The translations under genes and the position numbers were made by a program. 64,000 bases of DNA from Methanohalophilus euhalobius. Lineage in GTDB: Archaea; Halobacteriota; Methanosarcinia; Methanosarcinales; Methanosarcinaceae. Of the stretch, positions 36,419-45,640 are shown in pieces; the first letter of the stretch is position 1, and every line of letters begins with the position of its first letter. The DNA is taken from positions 186,001-250,000 of the forward strand of contig NZ_OBDR01000002.1 of assembly GCF_900215215.1 (NCBI RefSeq). Direction: 5' to 3'. The notes under the pieces were generated by a model, which did not search any database, was not told where the DNA came from, and saw only the letters and a list, made by a program, of their open reading frames with translations.

Positions 36419-38155
36419 TCAGTTGCCTCCAAGCTGTGTGAACTCTTCATCCATCTTTGCCATGATTGTTTCAAGGGCTGCATCAAAGTCTTCTTCATAT
36501 TTGACCTTGGCAAGTTCATCCTTGGACTCCATTTCCATGATCTTGTTGATGGGGACACCATTTTCCATTTTATCGGTTGCCTTTTCACCAAACTGCGATA
36601 CAGATTTCAGAAGTTTATACTGCCTGTCAAAGGGACAGAATGTGTCCACGGGATGGAAAGCGTTCTGCTGCAGGAAGTATTCACGAAGCATCCTGGCAAT
36701 TTCAAGGGTAAGCTGCTGGTCCTCAGGGAGTGCATCTGAACCTACGAGTTGCACGATTTCCTGAAGTTCTGCTTCTTCCTGAAGAATATCCATTGCATTA
36801 TCCCTTAGTTCATTCCAGTCGCTGCCGACATTTTCTGTAAACCAACCTGCAAGCCTGTCATTGTAAAGACTGTAACTGGTAAGCCAGTCAATTGCAGGGA
36901 AGTGTCTCTTCTGGGACAGTTTTGCATCCAGTGCCCAGAATACCTTTACGATACGCAGGGTATTCTGTGTAACCGGCTCGGAGAAGTCACCACCGGGAGG
37001 TGAGACTGCACCGATGACAGTAATGGAACCATCAAGACCTGCCAGGGAATGGACTGCTCCTGCACGTTCATAGAATTCAGAAAGCCTGGCGGACAGATAT
37101 GCTGGATATCCTTCTTCACCGGGCATTTCTTCAAGCCTGGAAGAAATTTCCCTCATTGCTTCTGCCCATCTGGAAGTTGAATCTGCCATGAGAGATACAT
37201 CATAACCCATGTCACGGTAATACTCAGCAATGGTAATACCTGTATAAACAGATGCTTCACGAGCAGCTACAGGCATATTGGATGTGTTTGCGATAAGAAC
37301 TGTACGTTCCATGAGTGGCCTTCCGGTCTTTGGGTCTTCCAGTTCCGGGAATTCATTCAGTACATCGGCCATTTCGTTTCCACGTTCTCCACATCCGATA
37401 TAAACCACAATATCAGTGTCACTCCACTTTGCAAGTTGCTGCTGTGTAACAGTTTTTCCTGATCCAAAAGGACCTGGGATAGCTGCTGTACCACCTTTTG
37501 CCACAGGGAACATCCCATCAAGGATTCTCTGTCCTGTTACAAGAGGTTTTGTTGGCGAGAGTTTCTTGTCTACCGGCCTGGGATCTCTTACAGGCCATTT
37601 CTGCATAAGGGATAGTTCAGAGCCGTCAGAGAGTACACAAACAGTTTCATCGACTACGAATTTACCACTTTTGATATCTTCTACAGTTCCTGACTTTCTT
37701 GGAGGGACCATTATCTTGTGTTCGAGATTGGGTGTTTCCTGTACGACACCGATAATATCTCCGCCTTTGACACTGTCTCCTTTGGATACTGTAGGGGTGA
37801 ATTCCCACTTCTTCTCCCTGGTAAGACCGTTTGCTGTTACTCCTCTTTCAATGAAGTCTCCCATCTTTTGCTGGAGAACTTCCAGAGGTCTCTGTATACC
37901 ATCATAAATACTTTCCAGAAGACCTGGACCCAGTTCTACTGAAAGAGGCATTCCCGTATTTGCTACAGGCTCTCCCGGTTTTATGCCGGATGTGTCTTCA
38001 TATACCTGAACTGTAGCCTTTTCACCCTCTATACGGATTACTTCACCCATCAGTCCTTCATGACCTACTTTTACCACATCATACATCTTCGGCTTGATAC
38101 CGGTGACTGTGACAACAGGTCCTGCCACTCGATAAATTTCACCATTCATTTCCAC
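36419..38155 (-). CDS. atpA: A1Ao ATP synthase subunit A (catalytic)
   Basis: Catalytic subunit (578 residues). The P-loop is [10 protein letters not shown] (about residue 234); catalytic-site blocks include [11 protein letters not shown] and [11 protein letters not shown]. The archaeal-type insert (non-homologous region) lies between about 115 and 185. No intein interrupts the gene, though A subunits are a frequent intein site. Confidence 0.97.
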   Translation of the reverse strand: MEMNGEIYRVAGPVVTVTGIKPKMYDVVKVGHEGLMGEVIRIEGEKATVQVYEDTSGIKPGEPVANTGMPLSVELGPGLLESIYDGIQRPLEVLQQKMGDFIERGVTANGLTREKKWEFTPTVSKGDSVKGGDIIGVVQETPNLEHKIMVPPRKSGTVEDIKSGKFVVDETVCVLSDGSELSLMQKWPVRDPRPVDKKLSPTKPLVTGQRILDGMFPVAKGGTAAIPGPFGSGKTVTQQQLAKWSDTDIVVYIGCGERGNEMADVLNEFPELEDPKTGRPLMERTVLIANTSNMPVAAREASVYTGITIAEYYRDMGYDVSLMADSTSRWAEAMREISSRLEEMPGEEGYPAYLSARLSEFYERAGAVHSLAGLDGSITVIGAVSPPGGDFSEPVTQNTLRIVKVFWALDAKLSQKRHFPAIDWLTSYSLYNDRLAGWFTENVGSDWNELRDNAMDILQEEAELQEIVQLVGSDALPEDQQLTLEIARMLREYFLQQNAFHPVDTFCPFDRQYKLLKSVSQFGEKATDKMENGVPINKIMEMESKDELAKVKYEEDFDAALETIMAKMDEEFTQLGGN

Positions 38156-38448
38156 AAATCTACACCTACCGCTTGTTTTATTTTATCCCGTAAGTTGGAA
38201 CTTTGGCCGGTTCCGCCAAGGGTTACCAATGTTGGTTCGACGGATTCACTTAAAGTGTCTCTCAAGGTTTCCGGTAGTTTATCAAAATCATTACTGTGCA
38301 TTACAAGGATGCCTACGGAGGAATCATTGAAAATTTCCTTTACCTTTTCCTCCAGGCTGTTATCATCATTGATTTCATACACTTTATGCACACCGGCTAA
38401 TCTGAAACCGGTTACAAATTGACCATCACCTACAGCTGCCAGATCCAT
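38146..38448 (-). CDS. atpF: A1Ao ATP synthase subunit F
   Basis: Small central-stalk subunit, 100 residues from ATG 38448, which overlaps the atpC stop as TGATG (a TTG at 38451 is the alternative). Family blocks: [17 protein letters not shown] and [18 protein letters not shown]. It overlaps atpA by 10 bp. Confidence 0.95.
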   Translation of the reverse strand: MDLAAVGDGQFVTGFRLAGVHKVYEINDDNSLEEKVKEIFNDSSVGILVMHSNDFDKLPETLRDTLSESVEPTLVTLGGTGQSSNLRDKIKQAVGVDLWK

Positions 38449-39521
38449 CAAATCACCAATTGATTTCTGATTATCTCGTCATCGAGGTTAACTGCCTTTC
38501 CTCTGATGATTATTCTCAGATTGTTTACTTCGTTCTTTTTATTGATCATATAATCCATGATCGGAACGATTGAAAGGGGATATTCATGTGAAAAACTGGC
38601 AGCGGACTTTATACTGTACTTGGTGAGGCTTGTTTCCAGATCGACAAGAGATTCCATATCAGGAGATGCAAAATCTGAGATCGCATCCCAGTATGGATAT
38701 TTTTCAAGTGAATTTATAAAATCTGCAAAAGGCAGAGGAACCAATGAGTTTATTTCCTTCAGACTAAGCCGGAGACCACCATCTAGAACCAGATCTTCAA
38801 GTTCACCATCTTCAACACCTTCTTTCTTCATCCTGAACATTGTTTTAATATTCTTTATGTCAATCTCAGTACGAATAAGTTTGGAGAATAATTTACGATC
38901 ACTGGACTTGGGTGTGCCAATTGCATTGAACAGCCTCTGATAATATAACTTATCAAGCTGATTTTCAATTTCAGGAAGGTTAGTCCCGTCATAATTCTTA
39001 AGAATTGGATAATAATCAGTGTTGCTGAGTGTATCTATAACATGCTCATAAGATTCCTTTTCAGCAAGTTCAGACAGGAAATTATACTTTAATTGGCCTG
39101 CAGAAACAAGGTTATCCTTGATCTCTTCAAGAGTTGCATTGTAATACTTGCCTCTGAGAATCGTTTTGATATCCCAGATGTCATAATTTTTCAGATATTC
39201 CGTGATGAGATAGTTGAGTTCACCCTCGGAAATATCAATCAATTTAGAGAATGTGACTGCAAGATTCCTGTTCAATGCATGCTCGATGAGATCTACTCCT
39301 TTAAATTTCCGCGCAAGTTCATCTACATCCTGCTTATACTGGGTTTCTCCGATAAAACGGGTAATTTCATCAAGATCCATGTTCATAAGCCGTGAATATG
39401 TCTCTTTTGGAAGCAGATTGCTCTTCATTGCACGTACGCGCGCAGTGACATAAGCATAATTTGAGCCCCCGCTACTTGTTGCAGAGGAGCTCTTATTCCG
39501 GAGTCTCTGGAAAAGCCTCAT
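38448..39521 (-). CDS. atpC: A1Ao ATP synthase subunit C
   Basis: Subunit C/d type (357 residues) that joins the central stalk to the membrane ring. All helical; blocks [20 protein letters not shown] at the start and [20 protein letters not shown] near the end are diagnostic. It lies 7 bp after atpE. Confidence 0.94.
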   Translation of the reverse strand: MRLFQRLRNKSSSATSSGGSNYAYVTARVRAMKSNLLPKETYSRLMNMDLDEITRFIGETQYKQDVDELARKFKGVDLIEHALNRNLAVTFSKLIDISEGELNYLITEYLKNYDIWDIKTILRGKYYNATLEEIKDNLVSAGQLKYNFLSELAEKESYEHVIDTLSNTDYYPILKNYDGTNLPEIENQLDKLYYQRLFNAIGTPKSSDRKLFSKLIRTEIDIKNIKTMFRMKKEGVEDGELEDLVLDGGLRLSLKEINSLVPLPFADFINSLEKYPYWDAISDFASPDMESLVDLETSLTKYSIKSAASFSHEYPLSIVPIMDYMINKKNEVNNLRIIIRGKAVNLDDEIIRNQLVI

Positions 39522-39528
39522 TTTGATA

Positions 39529-40080
39529 TCACCCGAATAAGATATCTGAAATCTGTTTCAGGTTCTGCTCATACACGCTGTCAAGAATTCCATCATAGGT
39601 ATAATCAAGCCTGATACTACCATCCTCATTCTCTATAACAACACCTCCAACACAATCGATGTTGCCGGCATACTCTAAGGAAGACAGTTTTTTCACCAAA
39701 TCTTCTGATTCCTTATTGGAATAGATACGGCTGCCTTTAGATTCATGATTTTCTATGATATTCTTGAGAAGTGTTTCCTGTTTATCCGCAGATAACCCTG
39801 CAATCTCATTGAATGCCTGGTTATAGGCCTTTTCAAGCACTTCTTTACGTGCATTGAGCATTGTCCTTTTGACTTCGAGATTTGCACTGGACAATTCTTG
39901 CCGTTTCATACGCTGAATTTCATCTTCCGCTTTGGCAAGACGTCTCCCTTTGATTTCTTTGGCGGATTGCTTTGCATCCTCTAGAATACGGGACGCTTCG
40001 GCATCTGCCTCTGCATTGATATCAGAGACCTTCGCCTGCGCAACATCCATGACGTCTTTGATTACTGTTTCGAGTCCCAT
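39529..40080 (-). CDS. atpE: A1Ao ATP synthase subunit E
   Basis: Peripheral stalk subunit of 183 residues from ATG 40080 (MGLETVIKDVMD). The N-terminal half is a long charged helix (DAKQSAKEIKGRRLAKAEDE) that pairs with subunit H; the C-terminal half is the globular cap domain. The longer frame to 40128 would begin without a ribosome binding site. Confidence 0.93.
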   Translation of the reverse strand: MGLETVIKDVMDVAQAKVSDINAEADAEASRILEDAKQSAKEIKGRRLAKAEDEIQRMKRQELSSANLEVKRTMLNARKEVLEKAYNQAFNEIAGLSADKQETLLKNIIENHESKGSRIYSNKESEDLVKKLSSLEYAGNIDCVGGVVIENEDGSIRLDYTYDGILDSVYEQNLKQISDILFG

Positions 40081-40135
40081 GCTCTCACACCTTAAAAAGA
40101 ATTTAAGAGCATTTTTGAATGCTCTCAAACTTCGC

Positions 40136-40366
40136 TTAGCTTATCAGCAGTGCAACGACAAGTCCGAAAATGACAATGGTTTCAGGAATTACAGTAAGGA
40201 TAAGGCCCTTACCAAAAAGTCCTTCATTTTCGGCCATGGCGCCGATAGCGGCGGCACCAATATCTTTTTCAGCAATACCGGATGCCAGTCCTGTAAGGCC
40301 AACTGCGAGTCCTGCACCAATTGCTTTAAGTCCTGCCGGATCCATTATTGCTTCTTCTCCTACCAT
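40136..40366 (-). CDS. atpK: A1Ao ATP synthase subunit K (membrane ring)
   Basis: Rotor-ring proteolipid of 76 residues with two membrane helices: LKAIGAGLAVGLTGLASGIA and ILTVIPETIVIFGLVVALLI. The ion-binding Glu is in PETIVIFG of the second helix. No residue pattern here decides between H+ and Na+ coupling with confidence. There is one hairpin only, unlike the multi-hairpin forms of some methanogens. Confidence 0.95.
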   Translation of the reverse strand: MVGEEAIMDPAGLKAIGAGLAVGLTGLASGIAEKDIGAAAIGAMAENEGLFGKGLILTVIPETIVIFGLVVALLIS

Positions 40367-40370
40367 ATTA

Positions 40371-42305
40371 TTATTCCTCCGTGTATTTTCTTATATATCC
40401 AAATGGACTGTACTTTTTGCCCCCGCCTTCATAGAATTTAGTAAAGAATTCGACATACTGAAGCCTCAAAGCATGTAGACCGGGGGCGATTATGCTTAAG
40501 GCTGTATTGAGCGCATGTCCGAATATGAATACCAATATTGCAAATACCGCTGCTATACCTCCCTGTGGCCAGATCATTTCAAAAGCGATGAGGTTCACAG
40601 TGGATGCAATATAAATTGATGAAAGGCCCACGGCTATCAAACGTGTGTATGACAGGGAGTTACTCAACAAACCGGGTAACTCAATGGGACCTTTAATACC
40701 TTCTCCTTTAGTCAGCATTATGAAACCTATCACGAATATTGCGGCGCCTACAGCAATTGGTAGGTATCCTACATATCCGAGAACTGCAAGCACAATGCCA
40801 ATCTCAACTACTATCCAGCTGCCCTTTTCAAGCATCGCTGCATTGAAGCCGTGTTTCTTTTTCTCATTGATAAAACCAAGGATATACCCCAGGTTTATGT
40901 GAGCAACACCAATGAGAGCAGTAAGCACGATAAGGGTCATTACCAGATGTGTTCTGTGTATAGGGTATGTGATCATTTCCCCACCGATAGGAGACTGGAA
41001 CAGGTTTATAGTTTCAAATCCGGCTATGAGACCGGGTTCAATTCCATGTGCCCCATGCAGGCTTGCAAGAGGGAATCCCAGAAATTCTCCATAAAGGATA
41101 CCAAAGATCAAGGTCGATACCTGACAGTATATCAATATATTCATCAGGGGTTTTATTGCATCGGAATTAAACAGTTTTTTAACTCCAAATGCCAACCCCA
41201 GAAGAATTAAAGCATAACCAATATCTCCAAGTATCATTCCATAAAACAGTGGGAAACTGATAAATATTAATGCAGTTGGATCAATTTCTTTGTATTTGGG
41301 CCTTGCGTAAAGGTTCATTATTGTTTCGAAAGGTTTTATGATCCCTGCGTTATTGTACTCTACCGGCACTTCCTCCTCTTCCTCTTCTGTAACCTCCTGC
41401 TTGGAAACAAATACTCTTCCATTAGTAGAAGATTCAAGTGTCCGGGTCATTCTGTTGTACTCATCTGATGGAACCCATCCGTCAATTACAAAAGTATGCT
41501 CTGATGTGGCAATCTTCAGAGGTGCTTCGGATTTCTGGGATTCAATGGATAGAATTTCATCACTTGCAAGTATGAAATCAGAATAACGTTCCTTTATGTC
41601 AGAAATACTCTTTTCAAGTGAAGTGATTTTCTCATTGATAGTGTTTCTTTCACTTTCTATATCAGCAATTATCTCCGAAGGAGTCCCTTCCATATTTGGA
41701 ACACGTATCTCACGAAACTCGTAATCAGCCAACATCTCAGCCACGATTTCTTCTTTGTCTTTCCTGACAAAAAGAGCAATAGTGTGTGTATTTGGATCAA
41801 ATTCGAGTTCATAATCATTTGTAATTCCAGATATTTCAGAACTGATGTCTCCCTTTACAGTACCTGCAAACACAGATAGGCTCTCATAACCTCTGTAATT
41901 TTTAAGATCTATGGGGATTGAAACAAATGGTTCGAGTTCTTTTTGGAGAGAATCCAGTTCTTTTAACCTTGTTTCATAACTGTTCTTTTTTTCGGTCTTT
42001 TCATCAAGTTCACTTTCCAGGCGAGCCAGTTTTTCATCAAGCTCTGCCCACAAAACATTTGTGTCCTGTTTTGGAACTTCTTTTGGCTTGATACCAAGAA
42101 AACTGGAAATTGACCTCAGTTGAACAAGTTTTTTGGAAACTTCCCCTGCATTCTCAAAGGGTTTCCCTATCTTGAAAGTAGAATCTTCTTCGTTATATTC
42201 TTCAATATGGAAGATATTGATATCGTGTAGCGTGTCTACTGTTTCATCCATGACTTCTTTGTGTCCGACGATAACAGCACGGGTCATACTTTTTGGCTTA
42301 AGCAT
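40371..42305 (-). CDS. atpI: A1Ao ATP synthase subunit I (a-type)
   Basis: Stator membrane subunit (644 residues). The N-terminal half is cytoplasmic with long helices (SELDEKTEKKNSYETRLKEL); the C-terminal half has seven to eight membrane helices, including the conserved region SLSYTRLIAVGLSSIYIAS with the essential Arg. The first bases overlap the end of atpH. Confidence 0.95.
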   Translation of the reverse strand: MLKPKSMTRAVIVGHKEVMDETVDTLHDINIFHIEEYNEEDSTFKIGKPFENAGEVSKKLVQLRSISSFLGIKPKEVPKQDTNVLWAELDEKLARLESELDEKTEKKNSYETRLKELDSLQKELEPFVSIPIDLKNYRGYESLSVFAGTVKGDISSEISGITNDYELEFDPNTHTIALFVRKDKEEIVAEMLADYEFREIRVPNMEGTPSEIIADIESERNTINEKITSLEKSISDIKERYSDFILASDEILSIESQKSEAPLKIATSEHTFVIDGWVPSDEYNRMTRTLESSTNGRVFVSKQEVTEEEEEEVPVEYNNAGIIKPFETIMNLYARPKYKEIDPTALIFISFPLFYGMILGDIGYALILLGLAFGVKKLFNSDAIKPLMNILIYCQVSTLIFGILYGEFLGFPLASLHGAHGIEPGLIAGFETINLFQSPIGGEMITYPIHRTHLVMTLIVLTALIGVAHINLGYILGFINEKKKHGFNAAMLEKGSWIVVEIGIVLAVLGYVGYLPIAVGAAIFVIGFIMLTKGEGIKGPIELPGLLSNSLSYTRLIAVGLSSIYIASTVNLIAFEMIWPQGGIAAVFAILVFIFGHALNTALSIIAPGLHALRLQYVEFFTKFYEGGGKKYSPFGYIRKYTEE

Positions 42306-42624
42306 AGATCGCCCTCTCGAATTCCTCCACTAGCATTGCAACAGCTTTATCAACATTGGATTCTGCGTTGCTTATCAGCTCTTCTGCATCCTTTTTGCCT
42401 TTGCTGACGATTTCTTCGTGCTCTTTCTGGAGGTCTTCCTGTGCAGATTTAAGTGCATTATTTGCAGATTTTTCTGCATCTAATTCTGCCTCTTTAATTA
42501 TTTCTCTGGCTTCTGCACGGGCACTGGCGATTTTGTCCTCCTTCTCCTTCAGGCCTGCTTCCACCTTTTTGGCAGCACTTTGTTCTGCTTCTTTTATCTC
42601 GGATAAGATTTTGTCCTTGGCCAT
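42298..42624 (-). CDS. atpH: A1Ao ATP synthase subunit H
   Basis: Peripheral stalk coiled-coil subunit of 108 residues from ATG 42624 (MAKDKILSEIKEAEQSAAKK), with GAGGAT just before it. The body is an uninterrupted heptad-rich helix that pairs with subunit E. It opens the operon; the 265 bp upstream hold a duplicated promoter-like repeat. Confidence 0.92.
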   Translation of the reverse strand: MAKDKILSEIKEAEQSAAKKVEAGLKEKEDKIASARAEAREIIKEAELDAEKSANNALKSAQEDLQKEHEEIVSKGKKDAEELISNAESNVDKAVAMLVEEFERAIYA

Positions 42625-42680
42625 GTGAATCCTCATCGCGTCTGTGATATGTTAAGCAGCGTGATTTTATGCCCCTTATA

Positions 42681-42707
42681 GCAACCTCGCATATAAGTTA
42701 TTCGGTT
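42681..42707 (-). promoter_or_regulatory. ATP synthase promoter repeat, proximal copy
   Basis: A 27-bp sequence containing CTTATATGCG on the minus strand, about 65 bp before atpH. It matches the distal copy (42785-42811) at 23 of 27 positions, and all four differences are transitions. The CTTATATG core is TATA-like. Confidence 0.5.
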
Positions 42708-42784
42708 TCAGGTGATTGCTATTGAATAATTGTAATGTTTAATCATTCGTATAGGGAGTTCAAGTTAACAGCAGATACCCATAA

Positions 42785-42811
42785 GCAACTTTGCATATAA
42801 GCCATTCGGTT
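42785..42811 (-). promoter_or_regulatory. ATP synthase promoter repeat, distal copy
   Basis: Direct repeat of 42681-42707 at a distance of 104 bp, with the same CTTATATGC core on the minus strand. It could be a second start site or a factor-binding site for the ATP synthase operon. Confidence 0.45.
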
Positions 42812-42889
42812 CTTACCGGTTCGTAACCTACCGATTATAATAATTATTCATGAAAAAACATGACTACTTTTTAGAAATATAATACAGAA

Positions 42890-44074
42890 TTATTCATTTC
42901 TTACTCTATATGGCAATATTTCATCTTTGGGTATCGTATGGATATATTTTTGTCTGAATTCAGGATTCCGCATCATGCAATAATCGGAATTGGAACGATA
43001 TGCCTGGTGTTTGCCCATATTATCCCATATTGAAGAAAGCTTTTCTTCCTTTATATTCCCAAAGGACAGCGGTGTATAAGCACAGGGCATGACCTCACCT
43101 GAAGGTGTAGCATGCATCCATCGCCTTCCGGCAAAGCAACCAAACATATCCGGACCCATGAAATACGGGAATGAAGTAACACGTGGCCCGTCTGGCCCAC
43201 TGTTCATCCGTTTTTGGAAACGTTCCATGGTCTTCACATCCTTTTGAGTGATGACTTCATCCTCATGTTCAAGCCAGCGACCCACAGCAACGATCTCATA
43301 GATGGACATCTCCTGCATGCCCATATCTGCAGCAAGACCATAGAAATCTTCAAGGTCATCGATATTATCGGGTGAGATCACCACAAACATATCTGCCAGC
43401 ATGTCAGCTCCCAGGGTGTTCTTAATACCATCAATAGCATCCCTGTATGCCCCATCCCTGCCACGAATACGGTCATGTTCCTTTTCAAAAGGACTGTCGA
43501 TGCTTATTCTCATGGCATACATGCCCGCATCCTTCAACCGCACAGCTCTGTCAGGTGTAAGGCCAAAGCCAGAAGTAAAACAGGTTGCAATGCACCGGTC
43601 TTTATCCACTGCCCTCACCATTTCGGGAAGATCCTTTCGAAGCATTGTTTCCCCGCCATCGAAAGAAATAAGGTAAGCACCAAGATCAAGGGATTGATCG
43701 ATAGCACTGTTGATCTGTTCGGTAGTTAGTTCTTCCTCAGTAAGGAAACCCGCAGCTCCGCAGTGAATACAATTATTTGGGCACCTATCGGTAATAGCTA
43801 TTGAGAATTGGTCAGGCACACGTTTTTTCATGATGGCGGCAATCTGGGAACTGATCATCCTGTTGAATGCATTGCTGGGAATCGGGGGGGCCCATGTCGA
43901 AAATATGATCTCTTCATCATTAAATGTAATGGGTTTTTCTTCCTGAAAAATACGGTTAATACGTTTCAGAATAGGTTTTGCAATGGTGGAAAGGGGACCC
44001 TCACTGGTGAGTACAACTTTATCATCTTCCACATTTGCATCAACTTTAATCATGGGTTTTTCATATACTCTCAT
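42890..44074 (-). CDS. Radical SAM/SPASM-type protein
   Basis: A 394-residue radical SAM enzyme: cluster motif CPNNCIHC (C-x3-C-x2-C, about residue 103), FDGGETMLRKDL after it, and a C-terminal SPASM-like region with cysteines in MFGCFAGRRW, VMPCAYTPLSFGNI and DYCMMRN. The first 80 residues are an extra domain (VYEKPMIKVDANVEDDKVVL). The substrate is unknown. It is the last gene of an operon with ccmD, ccmE and a prenyl synthase, which points to a membrane redox cofactor or heme-linked modification (inference). Confidence 0.78.
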   Translation of the reverse strand: MRVYEKPMIKVDANVEDDKVVLTSEGPLSTIAKPILKRINRIFQEEKPITFNDEEIIFSTWAPPIPSNAFNRMISSQIAAIMKKRVPDQFSIAITDRCPNNCIHCGAAGFLTEEELTTEQINSAIDQSLDLGAYLISFDGGETMLRKDLPEMVRAVDKDRCIATCFTSGFGLTPDRAVRLKDAGMYAMRISIDSPFEKEHDRIRGRDGAYRDAIDGIKNTLGADMLADMFVVISPDNIDDLEDFYGLAADMGMQEMSIYEIVAVGRWLEHEDEVITQKDVKTMERFQKRMNSGPDGPRVTSFPYFMGPDMFGCFAGRRWMHATPSGEVMPCAYTPLSFGNIKEEKLSSIWDNMGKHQAYRSNSDYCMMRNPEFRQKYIHTIPKDEILPYRVRNE

Positions 44075-44086
44075 AAATTCACCTTT

Positions 44087-44965
44087 TTAGCATTTCCTTG
44101 TTCCAACTTCAGAGAAAAGGCCTTTTGTGGCATAAGTGGTTATCTCATGTAATCTATTTCTGGATTGGGAAGGCGGGAAAAGATCTATTATTTCATGTGC
44201 TTCAGAAACTAGTTGTTCAACAATTTCCCTGGTTTTTGCTATTGCTTTTGAATCCGCCATATCCTGCCTGTATACATCTACCAGCGAAGGGGACATGTGT
44301 ATTGATTCCTTGTTATTTACCTTACTGGTGTATTCCAGCATATCATCAACGATTTGATAGGCAGTTCCGAGTTTATTGCCAAAGAGCCTGAATTTAGAAA
44401 CTGTATCCTCATCCGCTCCTGCAACATAGGCCCCCATCGCTGCCGAGGCAGCAAAAAGTGAAGCAGTCTTCTTTTCAATACAATTGAAATACTCAGCTAG
44501 ATTGTTGCTATTTCTTTCCAGCAAATCTACATCCATGGCCTCGCCTTCGGCCATTTCCATACCTGCCCTGCCAAATTCTATGCCTACTTCTTTACCGTAT
44601 GCAGATATTAGTTCAATGGACTTGGATATCAGGTAATCTCCCGCAAGCATTGCTGCAGGGATACCATATACTTCATGGGCGGTCTTAGCTCCCCTTCTCA
44701 ATATACCCCTGTCCAGCAGGTCATCGTGAATAAGGGATGCAGAGTGGATAAGTTCAATTGACAGAGCAGCATCAAGGGCATTTCCAATTTCACTGCCACA
44801 TATACGGGATGACAAGAGGAGAACCACAGGACGGGTCTTTTTCCCGCCGGATTGACATATGTGGGCAACTACTTTCTTCATTTTGGAACCGTGGTCAATT
44901 TCTTCCACAAAGTCAATTAGTGCTTTGTTTATACTCCGATATTCGTCCCATTTTTCAATATCCAT
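44087..44965 (-). CDS. Polyprenyl diphosphate synthase
   Basis: A 292-residue trans-prenyl chain synthase. First Asp-rich motif DDLLD in LIHSASLIHDDLLDRGILRR (about residue 78); the second site is DDMLE (QIVDDMLEYTS), with Glu in place of the last Asp. An Ala lies five residues before the first motif, as in long-chain synthases, so products longer than C20 are likely. In Methanosarcinales one such enzyme supplies the side chain of methanophenazine; assignment here is inference from its position between cytochrome c maturation and radical SAM genes. Confidence 0.85.
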   Translation of the reverse strand: MDIEKWDEYRSINKALIDFVEEIDHGSKMKKVVAHICQSGGKKTRPVVLLLSSRICGSEIGNALDAALSIELIHSASLIHDDLLDRGILRRGAKTAHEVYGIPAAMLAGDYLISKSIELISAYGKEVGIEFGRAGMEMAEGEAMDVDLLERNSNNLAEYFNCIEKKTASLFAASAAMGAYVAGADEDTVSKFRLFGNKLGTAYQIVDDMLEYTSKVNNKESIHMSPSLVDVYRQDMADSKAIAKTREIVEQLVSEAHEIIDLFPPSQSRNRLHEITTYATKGLFSEVGTRKC

Positions 44966-44993
44966 CGATTTGCCCCTTTAATATGACCATAGG

Positions 44994-45374
44994 TTATTCG
45001 GAGTATTTGGAAGGGCAACCCATGACAATTTTTTCTGCTTTAAGATTTCCCTGCCGATCTATTTTTCCTTCAATACTCAGTTCTTTACCTTCCTCAAGAT
45101 TGGGCGGCAGGTCACCGGTATATTCAACTTCAATGTACTTTTCAGGTTGCTCTATGTCCTGGAGCATGAAAGTTATATTACCGGGTTTTACATCCAGTGT
45201 TCCTTGCTTGATGGCTCCCATTGTGTTGATGTCATTCCCTTCAAAATCATCTAGATTTTCCTTAATTTCTGATACCATGTAATAAGTCTGGCCGGTATCT
45301 ATGCCCCATAAGCCCAGGATAGCAAAGGCAAATATTGTAATAACTGCAAGAATTTGTTTTTGTTTTTTATCCAT
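44994..45374 (-). CDS. ccmE: Cytochrome c maturation heme chaperone CcmE (CxxxY type)
   Basis: Carries heme covalently during c-type cytochrome assembly. The 126-residue protein has one N-terminal membrane helix (ILAVITIFAFAILGLWGI) and an OB-fold domain outside (GAIKQGTLDVKPGNITFMLQ, then EVEYTGDLPPNLEEGKELSI). The heme-binding residue is Cys in GCPSKY: C-x3-Y, the variant known from archaea and some sulfate reducers, where bacteria such as E. coli have His. ATG 45374 is used; a GTG at 45377 adds one residue. ccmD is just upstream. Confidence 0.87.
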   Translation of the reverse strand: MDKKQKQILAVITIFAFAILGLWGIDTGQTYYMVSEIKENLDDFEGNDINTMGAIKQGTLDVKPGNITFMLQDIEQPEKYIEVEYTGDLPPNLEEGKELSIEGKIDRQGNLKAEKIVMGCPSKYSE

Positions 45375-45384
45375 CACTTTCCCT

Positions 45385-45504
45385 TCATTCAGGATTTAAC
45401 CTTTCAAATTCACGAAGAAGCTGTAAACGTTTTCGAATCAGGAATATTGTATATGAAACTATTGCTATGATAACAATCAAAAATGCTGTATTCAGTGAGT
45501 CCAT
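45385..45504 (-). CDS. ccmD: CcmD-like small membrane protein
   Basis: A 39-residue gene read directly from the minus strand. The product starts MDSLNTAFLIVIIAIVSYTI, continues FLIRKRLQLLREFE and ends LNPE: one membrane helix, then a basic cytoplasmic tail. Size, topology and position 10 bp before ccmE match CcmD, which anchors heme-loaded CcmE to the CcmABC transporter. CcmD proteins share little sequence, so the call rests on layout. Confidence 0.65.
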   Translation of the reverse strand: MDSLNTAFLIVIIAIVSYTIFLIRKRLQLLREFERLNPE

Positions 45505-45590
45505 ATTTCACACCGCAACTCAATTTGCAATTAACTAGATTACCTATCTCTTATATGTGTAATGTGGTCCTGTATTCTATATATTTGATC

Positions 45591-45613
45591 AATGGTACAA
45601 TCAGTATACCATT
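45591..45613. promoter_or_regulatory. Dyad in the ahbD/ccmD divergent promoter
   Basis: AATGGTA (45591-45597) and TACCATT (45607-45613) are perfect 7-bp arms with a 9-bp spacer. They abut a TATA-like ATTATTTAAA (45611-45620), which lies about 27 bp before ATG 45641, so ahbD may be leaderless and controlled at this dyad. Confidence 0.45.
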
Positions 45614-45640
45614 ATTTAAATAAATTGAAATGACTGTGAT

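Noticed and set aside
36419-38155. Possible intein in atpA
   Set aside because: The gene has the normal 578 codons and a continuous P-loop region, so there is no insertion.
39932-40441. 169-codon plus-strand frame across atpE/atpK
   Set aside because: Runs against three ATP synthase genes with clear family matches.
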